Below are positions 1 through 12,800 of a stretch of 64,000 nucleotides of DNA, in pieces. The notes under the pieces were generated by a model that ran no database searches, had not been told where the DNA came from, and worked only from the letters and a program-made list of their open reading frames with translations. The stretch's first letter is position 1. Each line of letters begins with the position of its first letter. The stretch lies in the NCBI GenBank assembly GCA_008933995.1, contig WARS01000044.1, forward strand, positions 1,198,866 to 1,262,865, read 5' to 3'. The position numbers and the translations under genes were made by a program. Origin of the DNA: Datnioides undecimradiatus (taxonomy: Eukaryota > Chordata > Actinopteri > Lobotiformes > Datnioididae).

Positions 1-3000
1 AAGGAAAGAAGAAGCTGAATTTTACTATTTAACAACAAACAATGGCTTCTATACAGTAAATGTATAATGTACACATAAAGGAAAGGTGAGCCTTGTCAAG
101 TACAAATGAACTACACAAACAGACACCTACAATGTCTATAAACACAAGTGCTGGTGTGGGAAGTGAAGGTCAAGGAGGAGGAGATGTTTAGTCGCCATGG
201 AGACTTCTTTTCCCAAGCTTCTTTATTAATATATTCATAAGAGGTTCTTGCTGTGACCCTCCAGCACATTGAGTATACACTGACAGCTTCTTGTTACACA
301 TCATGCCTACACATTGTAACGATGCTACTGTTTTGGGCTCTGCTGCCTTTCTTTTTTTTTGTTTTTTTGTTTAAAGGTGAACAGAAAACAAAGTTGACAC
401 AAGGGTAGTTATTCACAGCTGGAGTTGACATTATTTTGCATCCACCTTCACATACACACATACACACACAGCAAACAGAAAGACACAATTATTTAAAAAG
501 GGTGTGTGACCCTACCAGCACCACTACACACGCATTAACAGCCCTGTTTTCAGTCAATCTCTAGTCTCCCCAATGAAACAGTCTTGAAACCCCAAGGTAA
601 TTGGAAGGTATGACCACTAAATGTTGGACAAATTACCAGTCTCTTTCAACGGAGGCAACCAGGGAACACAAACAAAGGCTTTAGCCGTAACTGTGTTGAA
701 TGAGTGTTTCCACTGGGAAATAAATTGAATACCAGTCCAAGTTCATTCCTTTCCAATGGTGTTGAGTTGACCCGGTCAGGGCAACCTGGTGCAAATTCAT
801 TAAAACTTGGACTCCCATAAAGTGATCTTTCTTTCACAGTCTAAGGGTCTCACAGTTTGGCCACTCACCTCTAAACTGGCAGTTATTTTAAACTGTCCCA
901 CTTTTTATTGATCCAGCAATTTAACTCCTCTGAACTCACTGAAAATAATGTTACACCTGTTAACTTTCAAATCCCTATTTCAGAAGCAGAGGTATAAAAT
1001 GTGCAGCAAAATGTAGTGATTTTAAGAAGTGCATTTTTAATGAGAAATCAACAGTTGTCAAGTACTCTAATGACTCTGGCCTCTGTGTAACCTTCCACAT
1101 GAGGAAGCCCGATCACACTTTTGACCCTTTGTGAATGCGGGCAGAGGCTACGTGTCACTAGAGGGCAGCAGCAGTGATTAGACAGCGCTCCCAACAGAAA
1201 GAAAGATTAGTCACTACATAGCCATGAATCACATCAGACGCTTAGCGGGCCATCCTTTCATGCTTTGAGGCATGAGTGTACGTGTCTGCACAATTTATGT
1301 GTTCACTGATGTGTTATACACGGCACGCGAGCACTGCCGAGAAGTGGCACTGTGCCCTGTGGCTGTGTTTGTGCAGCAGAATGTGGTTCTGTGTACACAT
1401 TTGATAAAATATCACACGGTCGGAGATAAGAAGACTCAGGAAAGAAAAATGGTGGAGAAAATAGCAGGAGGAAAACCCATGAAATTCTCCAAAGAGAGGC
1501 TGGCACATAGCAGCAAACACAGGAGAGGGAGAGAAGTCAAAGATGTCCCCTTTTCATGGAAGACGGGCAGGATAAATCATATTTGCAGAGGCCGTATATA
1601 CTAAACAAATCAAAACACATGCTCCAAGTGGGTCATTAGTCCTGGTTTCTTTGGATCTCCAAGTCTTTTTGCTAGGAAATGATGTAGTGGGACTCTGTCC
1701 TCCTTCCCATTGTGCCATTAATGCAGTGGATGTAGAAACTGAAGTGCCCTCTGAACTCCACAGGGCATTTGTAGACCAAGTGTATCTGGGCTGAGAGGGG
1801 TCAATGGAAGTGCCCCTGAAATCCCCGGCAACGTCTACTAATAAGGCCTGCTGTCATTTTGACTCTGCACAGTCACACAGAGGGTCACAGAAATAATGAT
1901 CAATTTACTATTCATAGACTGACCTTCAGATGGCTTAACAAAGATGGTAATTTCACCGCAATTTCACTACATAGCAAATTTGTTAAAGCTGTCAGTCATC
2001 CGCTGTGCTTTGCTGGGATTAAAGCTTGTCTGACTAAACACAAATTTGACATCCTCTACCCAACTTCAATGGGCAATACATCTGATGGGACTAGTGAAGT
2101 TTGGTTGCCAAATCAAATAAGTCATAAGACTAACGAATCAAATCTGTCACGCACACACAAATGTACAGGTTTTGACACACACAGATCTTTGATCTCCTGC
2201 CGAAGCGCTTTTATCTTGAAGCCCACTTGATGCAGCCACAAGTCACATAAAATGCACACAGAAATGTGTACCTTGTTTTCTGACTTGGAAAGATACCAAT
2301 GTTGGCTTCAGCTGCTGCACCAGTGTCTGTATAGAGTTTCACTCACTAATAAGCATTGATATCCAAGATTACTGAACCTCCCAAAAAGGTAATAGACTCA
2401 TTTCTCTGTCTTTCTGTGCAGCAGACGGTTCAGTAAACTACTCTTTTTTAAGGCTCAAGGGGTCAAGAACATTGCTACCGCCACAAAATCCATTTTGAAA
2501 CAGGATGAGATCACATCGGTTCATGACTATCAAACAAACTTAGATGAATAAAATCAGCTAAAAGACACAATATTATAGCAAACATGGGCTTCTGTAATCT
2601 GCAGTCTCTACAGGATCTGAGCGAACATAGACTGAATGTTTTCTTACTGGATAAAGACATCGTCACACACTGGTTCATTTCAGTTCATTGCAACATCACT
2701 AGGCGATCAAAGAAGGGATTTTATGGACTATGTTCTGAATGAAAATGAGATTATTGCCCCCCTTTTTCCTTATCCATGGATGGAGTCAAATTTCCTATTG
2801 CCATGGTTACGGAAATTCTACCTTATCCTGTCGACACTCGCTAGCCGACACAGGAATACATCCACTGACACCCCCGATGGCATCTAAATAACCTGATGTT
2901 GGATCATAACAAGTTGTGAAAAGCTGTTGCAATTTAAGAAAAAAGAGCTATAACTGATGTTCTGAAAAACTAAAATGCCAAAATATTTCCACAAGATGAG

Positions 3001-3066
3001 CGTCTGGGTCAAGAAAAGTCAGGAACTGTTGTTTAATGTGATCGTGGGTTGACACTGGAAGCTTAC
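1..3066 (-). other. vps50: vps50 intron 5 (partial)
   Basis: This is intronic sequence downstream of vps50 exon 5 on the minus strand. The next coding block expected from the human protein (beginning ELERVTSLQTG) was looked for on the minus strand and not found, so it should lie left of the window. The open frames here have no recognisable protein similarity. A CTCF-like motif sits at 1155-1170. No tRNA, long repeat or other gene was recognised. Confidence 0.7.
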
Positions 3067-3120
3067 CTTGACATAAGCAGGCTGTTTCTCCAGAATGAGA
3101 TCAGCGACCTTTTTAGAAAC
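3067..3120 (-). CDS. vps50: vps50 coding exon 5
   Basis: This exon has 18 codons reading [18 protein letters not shown], nearly identical to human syndetin. The acceptor is a pyrimidine-rich tract ending in TTTAG and the donor is AAG|GTAAGC. Both borders are phase 0. It is the last vps50 exon in the window. Confidence 0.95.
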
Positions 3121-6100
3121 CTAAAGTGAGGGAGAAAGAGGGAGAGAGAGAAAAAAAGATGAGAAGTGGAATATGAAAAAGACATTTTGATGTTCTTCCC
3201 AAATGTCACCCCGCAAAAACAGTTAGGGCAGCGTAATTTTGCCATTGAGGATGGAGAAAGAATAACAATCACTGACGTCTGGATCTAAAGCACAATATAG
3301 CCAAAGCCTTTTATGAGAACGTCTCCCTTCCTCAGTTTCATTTCATTTAATGCCTTTCTCGGTAGCATTACTCAAAGAAGTCTCTGTTCTCTCCCCTCCT
3401 ATTGTGTTTTCTAATGTTCTCTCCTCTCCTTTGTGCCTTTTTACCAATTTTACTCACGGCTGAGGTAAAATTGCAATGATTAATAGAGCATGTGCCCTGC
3501 TCATGGCATAAAGCTCTCTTAGCACAGTTATGAGATCAGTATGACCCCCTGCTCTGAGTGTTGCCCACTGCTCCTTCTAGTAAGGATGGAAAAAGCACAG
3601 GAACACTGAGGGCTGATGGAAACTAAATGTATCCTAGCCTCACCTACACCGAAGGACGATATAAACAAGCTTGTACAGAACAGAGGTTGAATTCTACTCA
3701 TGAAGACTGTCAGTCAATGCTTTACCTCACTGACTGACAGACATCCTTCCTAAAAGCAAGAATGTTTATTTCTTCTCTGTCCTTGGCTACTGTATGAATA
3801 TAAACTTCCCACAGCCCAATTGATAGTTACTTCCCAGTTTACCTCCTTATCTAAACATTTTCTTTCTCAATAGTGTCATTAGACACAGTCTCCCTGCATG
3901 GTAAACATCACAGCCATGCTCCTAGCTTGCAACACAGGGTCTCCATGAGGAATACTTAATAAAAAAATTATATACTCGGGCTAATTTCTCAAACTCATGG
4001 GTCATATATCAGTTGCAAATAATAATTAATTTCAAGATCAAGTCAAGACTGAATGGAGCTAAAATGTTTACTACAGAAACATGAGCCAGATATGAATGTG
4101 CAGGACATTCACTCATCCTGGAGATGTAACCAACCAATTATACTTCTCCCACTCACACAGAGGCTTCTCTCTCTTGATTCTATTACTGTGTAAATGCACA
4201 CACCAACGCATGCATTTGGTTTAATTTTTTTTTTTTTTTTTGCAATTTTTAAAAAGGATTGAGCAAAAAAACACATGCCACAGATCTGGGAAAGATTATA
4301 GACTCTAATTTTCTATTTTAGTCATTTTAATGACGCTGAAACATAATTTTTCATCCTAGCAATTAGACCATTCTGAACACTGATGCTAAAAGGCTAAAAG
4401 ATGCATTTACTATGATTCCATTAGATTATTGCAACTGTCTTTTTGCTGGTCTTCCTAAACAGTCAGAAAATGAAGCACTCGTTTAGCCTCACATACATTA
4501 GCATCTATAAAATATCAGAGATTGCCTTTAATTTGCTAATTTTCTGGCCCTTAACTGGGGAACAGCCTCCCCTTGGATCTTAAAACAGCTCACCTCCTTG
4601 AAATTCAAATAAATTAAAGACCTAACTTTTTACATTTGCCTTTCAATTTGGGTGAACTCTGTTGGTATCACTGTTTATTGTGCTGCAACCAAACTGTTTG
4701 TCTTTCTCAGAGGGAAGCGGGAATGACATTTCAACATGTGTTAAGCATGCATGGCAGCTGACTCGAGAACAGATGGCGAATGCAGCTTGGTTGAAATTGT
4801 TAAGGCGGTCACAGACTGAAAATATTCAGTACTTGGAAAGAGTACACGAAATTGGACAGGGCACTGGCAGAGAAACAATGAGGAATCGTTGTTGAAAACG
4901 CACAAGACAAGACATCAACATTTCACAAAGCTGCCCGAGAACTGGGCCATAATGCCACCTATTGACAACACACTGACTGCAACACATAAAACTAGTTTTT
5001 AAAAGACTGAAAGAGTCTTAACACTTTATGAAAACCCAGCAGTGAGGAACTGACCCCTCCTACCTGGGCCACAAGGCTAAAATAATTTGCTCTCACCTCG
5101 CTCTCACATAAAGAAATGGTGGCTAATTGTGCAGTAGCTGGGTTACTAGCTAGTATATGTTGTATTTAGCAGGTGGAGCCATTGTTTTCCGAACCTAGTG
5201 ACTGGCTCAGAACAAACATCAACTCAGACACACAGTTAGACAATGAATGCAATTTTTCCCCATAGAGACATTAATGTGTCATGATGGAGAAAAAAAAAAA
5301 AGTGAGGAACGATGATGGAAGTCACAGGAGAAGACAGATGTGTTATGCAGATTACACCCCACAGCTCACACACATCATCTGGTAGAATGAAAACTAACTG
5401 ATAACAGAGATTGAGCATGTCTGGCTTATCAAGCTCTCGCTCATTAGCAGGAAGGCTGCAGACCATAGATATATATGTTAGGCCTATAATAAACATGCCT
5501 GAATAAGAACATGTTTGCCACTCCTGGCGAGTGTTTACTGAGATGTATGAGGCAATTAAAGCTAAATTAGCCTGCACTAATTAGGGCTGGTATCAGTGAA
5601 AAGACTCAAGCAGCTAAGTACAGTAATAGTGAAGGTCAGTCTTCCTGATTAAGAGAGCTAAAGAGTGAGACGGAGTAAACTCGAGAGTGAAGGTTCCCGC
5701 TGGTAGCACGGAGCTTCACTTCCAGGCAGGGGTCAAACACACCGCTCCTGTACTTGTTAGTTGATGTCTTGTTTGTGATGCAGAGAAAAAAATAATAATA
5801 ATAATTCAAATTACCTAATGAAAACAACATTAGAAAAATGGATTTCAACAGTTCGCTGTCTCTTGTGTCCAGTGACTGACTCCTAAATGGCATATTCTTG
5901 TGCTTTGAAGCTCTGTGTTTATCCATTTTGGACGCAGTGATGTGATCTCTTGTGCTTCATTTTCATTCACACACACACATAACCTGAAACTTCCTTTGCA
6001 CAGAAGGATGCCGATTCAGCCCAACTTAAACACAGGGAATATTTTGGCAGCCAGGCAGGTTTAGGCAAAAGTTGCATAAGCTTTACTGACTTTGAAAAAA

Positions 6101-7072
6101 AGGAGCAGAGGGAGGGAATTCATTATAGCTGCAGGAGGGGTTGGTCATCTCTAGCTTTCAAGTTTCATTAAAAATTGAATATATTCATCCTCGTTATTAA
6201 CGTCGCCTCCTCCGACAGCTCTGCAGCCTACATTTTTTAAAGAAAGTCGGAGTAACTTTAGCTAACTATAAGCAAAATGTTGTGATACTGCTCATGTGTT
6301 GTCCCTTCATGAGGCACTGAGCTCATGCATGTGTGTACTTGCATTTTGTCACTGTTCCAGTGAAAGTAACGCAGGTTTTGGAAGAGATGTGGATTTACCT
6401 TTCCAATCCCTCCATCCATCTATGTATATTTGTCACTGTTTTCCACAAATGTACCACTTTCACTTTTATCATTAACTGTTATAGTTGTTACTGTTGAAGT
6501 TGTCATCATTATTCCTTAAGCATGGAGAAGGAGCAACTCAAAACAAAGAACTCAAAAGGCTCCAGGGAGGGTCATCATTGGTCATAATTGGAAGAGTTCA
6601 TGCTTCATGTCACTCTGTTTTTTTGTGATCATTTCTAAGATGCTAATAAAATATGTCTATAAAAAAGTAAAATGAGGATTTGTGTCTCACAAATTGTGTC
6701 TCTGGACCTTGACATTTTTCATAGTCTCGCTGCATGAAAAAGCAATTGGCCCTGAGACGAACCTCTCCCAGGCGTGTGTCAGAGGTGCCAATTAAGATCG
6801 GATACTGTGGCAGAGAAACAGGGCAGTTGTCTTCCTCTCTCACACCACAGAAAGTCTGTTCAACCCTACAGCAGATGGCTCAGGAGAAGGGGAAGAAATA
6901 GGAAAGTGTGGGGATATTTATGTCAACGTGTGTCAACGCACCAGTTTATGCAAACCTCTGCACAGCGGGAGCAAAGATGGAGAGGCAAACAGAGGGTCAA
7001 GTACATACAGTACACAAGGGACGGGACTGTATCTTTCTCACTTTTATCTCATGTACTCAAACGCAACCCACA

Positions 7073-7108
<36 letters not shown>

Positions 7109-9819
7109 GCATGGAGCTGCTTACGAACTGCTTAACTAATGGCGTCGCAGATAAAGTGCGTGAAGACCTTCCACATCACCTGCTAGGAGGAAAGGCCATC
7201 ACACAACGGCTCCTCGGTGGGAATCTGAAAGCACTATTATCACTCCTTCAGAGGGCCATGCTCCGTTTCACACTCTGAAGACTACATGCCTCTGTAGGCT
7301 TGGTGTGTGCGTGCGCGCGTGCACGAGTGAGGCAGTCAGTATGTGTCCGGTATAAATGCACACTTATAAAATGCCCACCTGTGGAGATGGTCGTTCTATC
7401 AGCGGCAGCAGGAGATCGCTACTAGTTTGGTGAACCGCAGTACGTACATACATCATGCACACATGACTTCACAAAGCAAAAACCGTACAAATTCAGCAGC
7501 TCTGTTAAGTCCTGCTTTACTAGCGTATTGCAAACTTTCTCCTGCATCTCATTCGCAACACCGACTTTTTTAACCACAAATCAAGCTTGAGGACTCCTCA
7601 CATCGAACCAAATCAAAGCATAAAATCAATCATGCAGGCTTTCCTGTTACGGCAACGGTGTTGTTTTACTGATTAAAAAAACAACACATATTTCTCCCAA
7701 ACTTATTTCTCCAATGACAAAGTGTCACATTGTTACCAGTTAGGGCACATTTATATGGCAGGTAGCTCCATGTTAACCAGCAGCCACCTACCATATGTAG
7801 GAGGGATGGTGACAAGCACATAATAAAGCTCCATGCCCTGGTTTTAATTCCAAAAACGTCTAATTGATCGATAGCGAGCTAATGAGGCTTCTTGAGAAAT
7901 CCAATTTTTTGCAATGTTTTCTATTTTTTTTGCTTTTGGGGTTTTGGTCTTTCCTCATAAAATATGTTTCCATGTACAGTACATACTCTTACAGCTGTTA
8001 CATGGGCACTCTGTTTGTGTAGACTATACATCATGTGCAAGCACTGACCTATAGCCTCTTTTTCTCGACTCTCATGATAATAGACCTGTAGAATTTAACA
8101 GCCTCAGAGAGGAGAGAAGATGAGAGGAGAGGAGCTTATACAAGTTAAGAAAAAAATGATGATTGGCAAAAACATATATATATATATATAAATAAATGAA
8201 ATGAGATATATACTGAATATGTTTCACACAAAGCCTCAGGGTATTGAGGTAGACAACAGGTAGAGGGTTTGCTCATATGGACTCAAGACTCCAGGTTTGC
8301 ACTGATGAGCTTTCTGAGAAACATAGCTGTGGATTTTCTGCCTGACAGCACACTGGACCAATTACCACGGCTATTCCAACGAGCCAGGGAGAGAGAGACA
8401 GAGAGAGACAGAGAGACATAGAGACAGAGCGAGGGGATGTGTGAGAGTGTGCGTTTGTGTACTATTAGGCTCTAGTTACTTTTAGGTCTCACCATGCCAC
8501 AGGCCACAAAGGCCAGAGCCTCCTCTCAAATAAACAAGACAGCTCTGTGGGCAACTGCCAAAAATGTCAAAAGAGGCGACATGAAGCATGTATGAAAAAG
8601 AGCAGGCATGTGGGGAATAGATGGGGCAAAGTACAGAAACAAAAGGAGAGCTGAGCGTACAATGGAGACAAACTTGTGCACCAAAGTACAGAAGCTTGTT
8701 AGGAAAGATGGGAAATCTGCACTGGACTGTGGGGACTGAGGGTGTAGCGGGGAAAAGAGCTGTTTTCTCTCCCACGTGTGTCTATAAATAGAATTTGTCT
8801 ACGGGCCAGCTCTCCAATCTGAGATTGCGAGTACCTGACTGACCTGAGAAGGACGGCCGCTACGGCAATGGTCCTGCTGTGGCCCGCAGGAGGAAAACAC
8901 AGGCACTGACGTCAGAGTTCAGGCACAAAGCACAAACTATAGCTATCAGGTGCAGGCCAGAAGCAGTCATTTGGCTTTCCCGTGTTCCTCCCTCTTGACT
9001 TAAAGGTACAGTGTGTAAGTAAGTAGTTATATAATTTGATGAATTGTGTACTTACATTATCCCAGTCATTTTAGATTGATTTACATTGACAGTGGTGGTT
9101 GTTTATCAATTAAGACAAGAAATTCCTTGATCCCGCTCTAGGTGAGGACATCAACAAACTTTGTCTTTTGTTGTTGTTTTGTTGAGAGACCAATACAAAG
9201 ACCCCAGCTTTTTACAAGCTTGAGAATAAACCTAAATGCTAAATGCTCAACTCACTTCATGACGTCACTACTCACTGTAAAAGGGTCGTACTTTTGAAAC
9301 GAGTAACTATCAGTATCTGTGCGATCTCCCACCGGTGCACATCTGATTTTAAGAAACACTGAAACCAACACTTTCTTTTGCTCTCAGGTACTGCACACAT
9401 TGCTCATGTTGATCAGTATTTACAAATTTTATAAAATGCTAAATGTATTCCAACTCAATTGTCACTTTCCCCGCACACGCTAATAAGCGTATTTAGTGTA
9501 TTTCAACAACTTTTGTTGGTAATTACACAAATGAACGTTCATGGCAACACAAAGGAGAGGTAAAAGTGCTGAAATTTTAACAGCCAGTCGAGTGACATGT
9601 CAACAGATGCATCTCCATGACAACAGATTACATACACAATTGCAGAACACTTACAACACAGTTGTACCTTAGAAAAAGCTAATTTGGGGATCTTGAGTAT
9701 ACATAACTTCTTTTATCTTAATTAATTTTTAATTATTAATTTTTACATCCATGATATAAGAATAACTGGTGGGGTCTGAGGCCAAAGAATGTGTGTGTGT
9801 GTGTGTGTGTGTGTCTGTC

Positions 9820-9858
<39 letters not shown>

Positions 9859-12800
9859 AAGAGCAAGATACTTACTGCTGCCTGTTGTCTCTTCAGCTTA
9901 TCTCTGTACTCCTCCAGCTCCTGCAGGTTCAGCTCAGGTGGGAGTTTCTATAATCACACACACATACAGATACAAACATACAACCTTATTGTTTGTTTAC
10001 TATGCATCCTCCTACACAGGTGAAAGCGCCCGAGACATTTGCTGACACATCCACAAACACTGTCTGTAAACCCTTCTAACTCCCATGCAGCTACATGCCG
10101 CTTCCAAAACATGTCTACCGCTCAGCGGAGTCAAAGTCGAAGTTGCTGCTAGACAGAAAAATATTCAAAGCAGAACTACGGAGATATCCAAGTTCTGGCG
10201 CTCAGGGCTACAGCAGGGATTTCATTTATCTTGAGAGAGCTAATCGTCACTCCTGAGCATCTTAATTTTTCAAAAGATATCTCACTAGGCATTTCAAAGA
10301 GCTTAAGCTGCTTTTTCTGGTGTAACTGAAGATAGCTGCAGCTCCTCCTCAATTCAAAAAAACAAAAAGAATGTGCTCAATAAATACACTTTGCCAGATC
10401 ATAAGTCAGATTAGTCAAGAAGGTAGAGGACGTTATTTAGTAAACAGCCAACAAACTCTGCTAGGGAAAGAAGATATTACAAATCCATGGCCCAAAGGAT
10501 GATAGGTAATTACTTTCCCCTTGACTGAGAGTCTCATTTCAGATGGTGTAGCAATACCAAGATAAATCTAATGAGATTTCACACCCTTCTTCTGTTGAGC
10601 GGATGCAATCCATCAATCCGGGTGTCAATGGTACGCATGCGGCTCAGCAGAAGTGTAAGAGACAGGAGCTCAGGTGAGAAAGAGCTTTAACTCTGCCAGT
10701 CAGATGTGGTTCAAGGCGCAGGTGCACACATTCATTTATATTAAAAATGCAATACTGATGTTGCCGAATTCAGAATTACTACGAATTAACCAGAATTACA
10801 TAATTGTGGTGGGCTTGATTGTATTATTATTTTAGAGTGGGAGCGTGAGAACTCTGGAGCCATTTGCTTTCATTTGATAAATGAGCGTGCATTCATACAG
10901 AGAGTATCTGACCTCCAGTTCATGCTGAACCATGTCGTAGGAGTCGTTGGAGAAGTAGACCTCCTCGATGCTGTCGATGATCTCCTGCTCTGCCTGGGGG
11001 TCGATGGGCTGCTCCCTCAGCTCCCGCAACTCCTCCTGGAAGAATGCAAGACAGGCCGACAGACAGAGAGAGAGAGGGACAAACAGACAGACAGAGACAA
11101 AGAAAGAAAGAGAATTAAAAGATGTCCTTGAAGTAAGCACTTTAGGAAGTTCCCAAACACACTGGGACACAAACAGAAAAAGGTCCATAACAGAAAATTG
11201 CATCCCCAAGTAATGAAAACAACAAACATAAATGTCAAGAAAAAAAGCATCAAAACAGAGGAAGAGAGAAACAGGAAAGAAGAGGAGGAATGATGCAAAG
11301 AGAAAGAGCAATAAAGGAAGGAGAGATAGGATTAGAGAGGCATGAGGTACTGAGGAGTTTAAGGACAAGGGCAAGGGTGAAGGACAAAGTGAAGAGAGGA
11401 TAGAATAAAGATGAGGTAGAGAACAAAGGGCAAGGAGAGGGAAAGACAAGGTGCAGAGTGGGAAAGAAGAAGAAAACATTAACAGAGTTTGAGAAAAGAT
11501 TGCAGCTTGTTTCGTTGGACAGCAGTCATGGGGGACGTCAAAGCAACCTTGAGCGGAAAGGCAAGAAGAAAGAAATACGCGAAGACATATAACGGAGTTT
11601 CCCCTTCAGAGAGACTTCAGAGTCTCACTGATTAACATGCTGGGCATCCGTTGAGGTTTATTGCTGCAGCTGAGTCTTTCAGATGAAGGGTTTTAAACTC
11701 ACTTTCCTAATGAGCCAAGTCACAGGTCAATAACAAAGTGGTATGATGACTGTGTTAGCGGGGCAAAATGAGGAAAACCTGCTGAACAATAAATCGGGGT
11801 AGAGGAAGACCAAGGCTGTGTCACTTCCTGTTTACTGTGTAGTGCACCGCCATGCGATTTTGGAGTCCGAGTGTGAAATTTGACCGTGTAAATTCCAACA
11901 ATGGAGCGAGATATGTACGCACGTACACTGCTTCCTGCTAACCATGCAGTGCATCCCATTTTACACTGTGTGAACATTACCACCGAGCAACTCTACACCT
12001 GTCTGTGATGACACAAAGTGATGATTCAATTCACTCCTCAGTCTACAGCCGTGCACACAGCCAACTGTGTACTTAAACGCAGCAGTGCTTTGACCTAAAT
12101 GTCAGCAGGGACTCAGCCTCAGTGGAAGTGCTGGTACCGAATTCATCCAACAGTTGAGATATTTCAGTCTGGCACAATGCGGTGGACTGTATCCCGTATA
12201 AAGGAAACATCTCACCATTTATTATATTGTATTAACTTTCTTGGAGGTAATGCTGAGTACAACAACTCTTGTGTGGGATCAATACATTGAGGGATCATCT
12301 TAAGTGCGTAATGGCACTAAAAATAGAGTGCATGCTTGGGAAGAAGGTGAACCTGGACGGATGTGGAATTATGAGATAAAAATCAATGTATATGCTCCTA
12401 TACGCATCCATACTCCATTAAATAAAAGTATATAAATCTTTATTAAAGATCTGCATGCGTCATCTCATACAGACTTCGTGAGATAGCAGACACTGATCAA
12501 GAAAAACCTTGTTACACACCTGCCTAGCCATAAATATTTTCCCAGCTGCTATCAGCAAGAAGTGTGCAGCCAGGCGATGAAGTGTGCCACCCATGTAACT
12601 GAATCTGCTCCTGTGGGTGAGAGTGTGTCTCGCTGAGTGACATTTATATGAACCTGCTGTGAGTAACTGTAATGTCTGCAGACAAATACAGCTTTATTTC
12701 ATTCAATTACGCAAACAGAATCTCTTTCATATAGAAGTTTTATACAAGGCAATCGGGAGGACGGACAGGAAGAATTAAAATGCGTGCATGTGTCCCTCTG

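Larger units (their letters stand above)
3121..9875 (-). other. vps50: vps50 intron 4
   Basis: This intron of about 6.8 kb lies between exons 4 and 5. It holds a LINE remnant (about 4395-4645), a (CA)16 run (7074-7106), a short (TA)9 run (8174-8191), a possible dispersed repeat (about 9001-9310) and a compound (TG)n(GA)n tract that ends 19 bp from the exon 4 donor. No further gene was recognised on either strand. The open frames across the CA run encode only Thr-His repeats and are artefacts. Confidence 0.8.

Noticed and set aside
1..3066. vps50 exon 6
   Set aside because: No minus-strand match to the expected ELERVTSLQTG block was found. It is taken to lie outside the window.
6774..7278. 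Three overlapping open frames across the (CA) run
   Set aside because: Thr-His repeats from the microsatellite in alternative frames. Intronic.
10832..11479. 215-codon minus-strand open frame
   Set aside because: Only 10913-11035 is coding (vps50 exon 3). The rest reads through a pyrimidine-rich intron and gives Leu/Ser/Phe low-complexity sequence.
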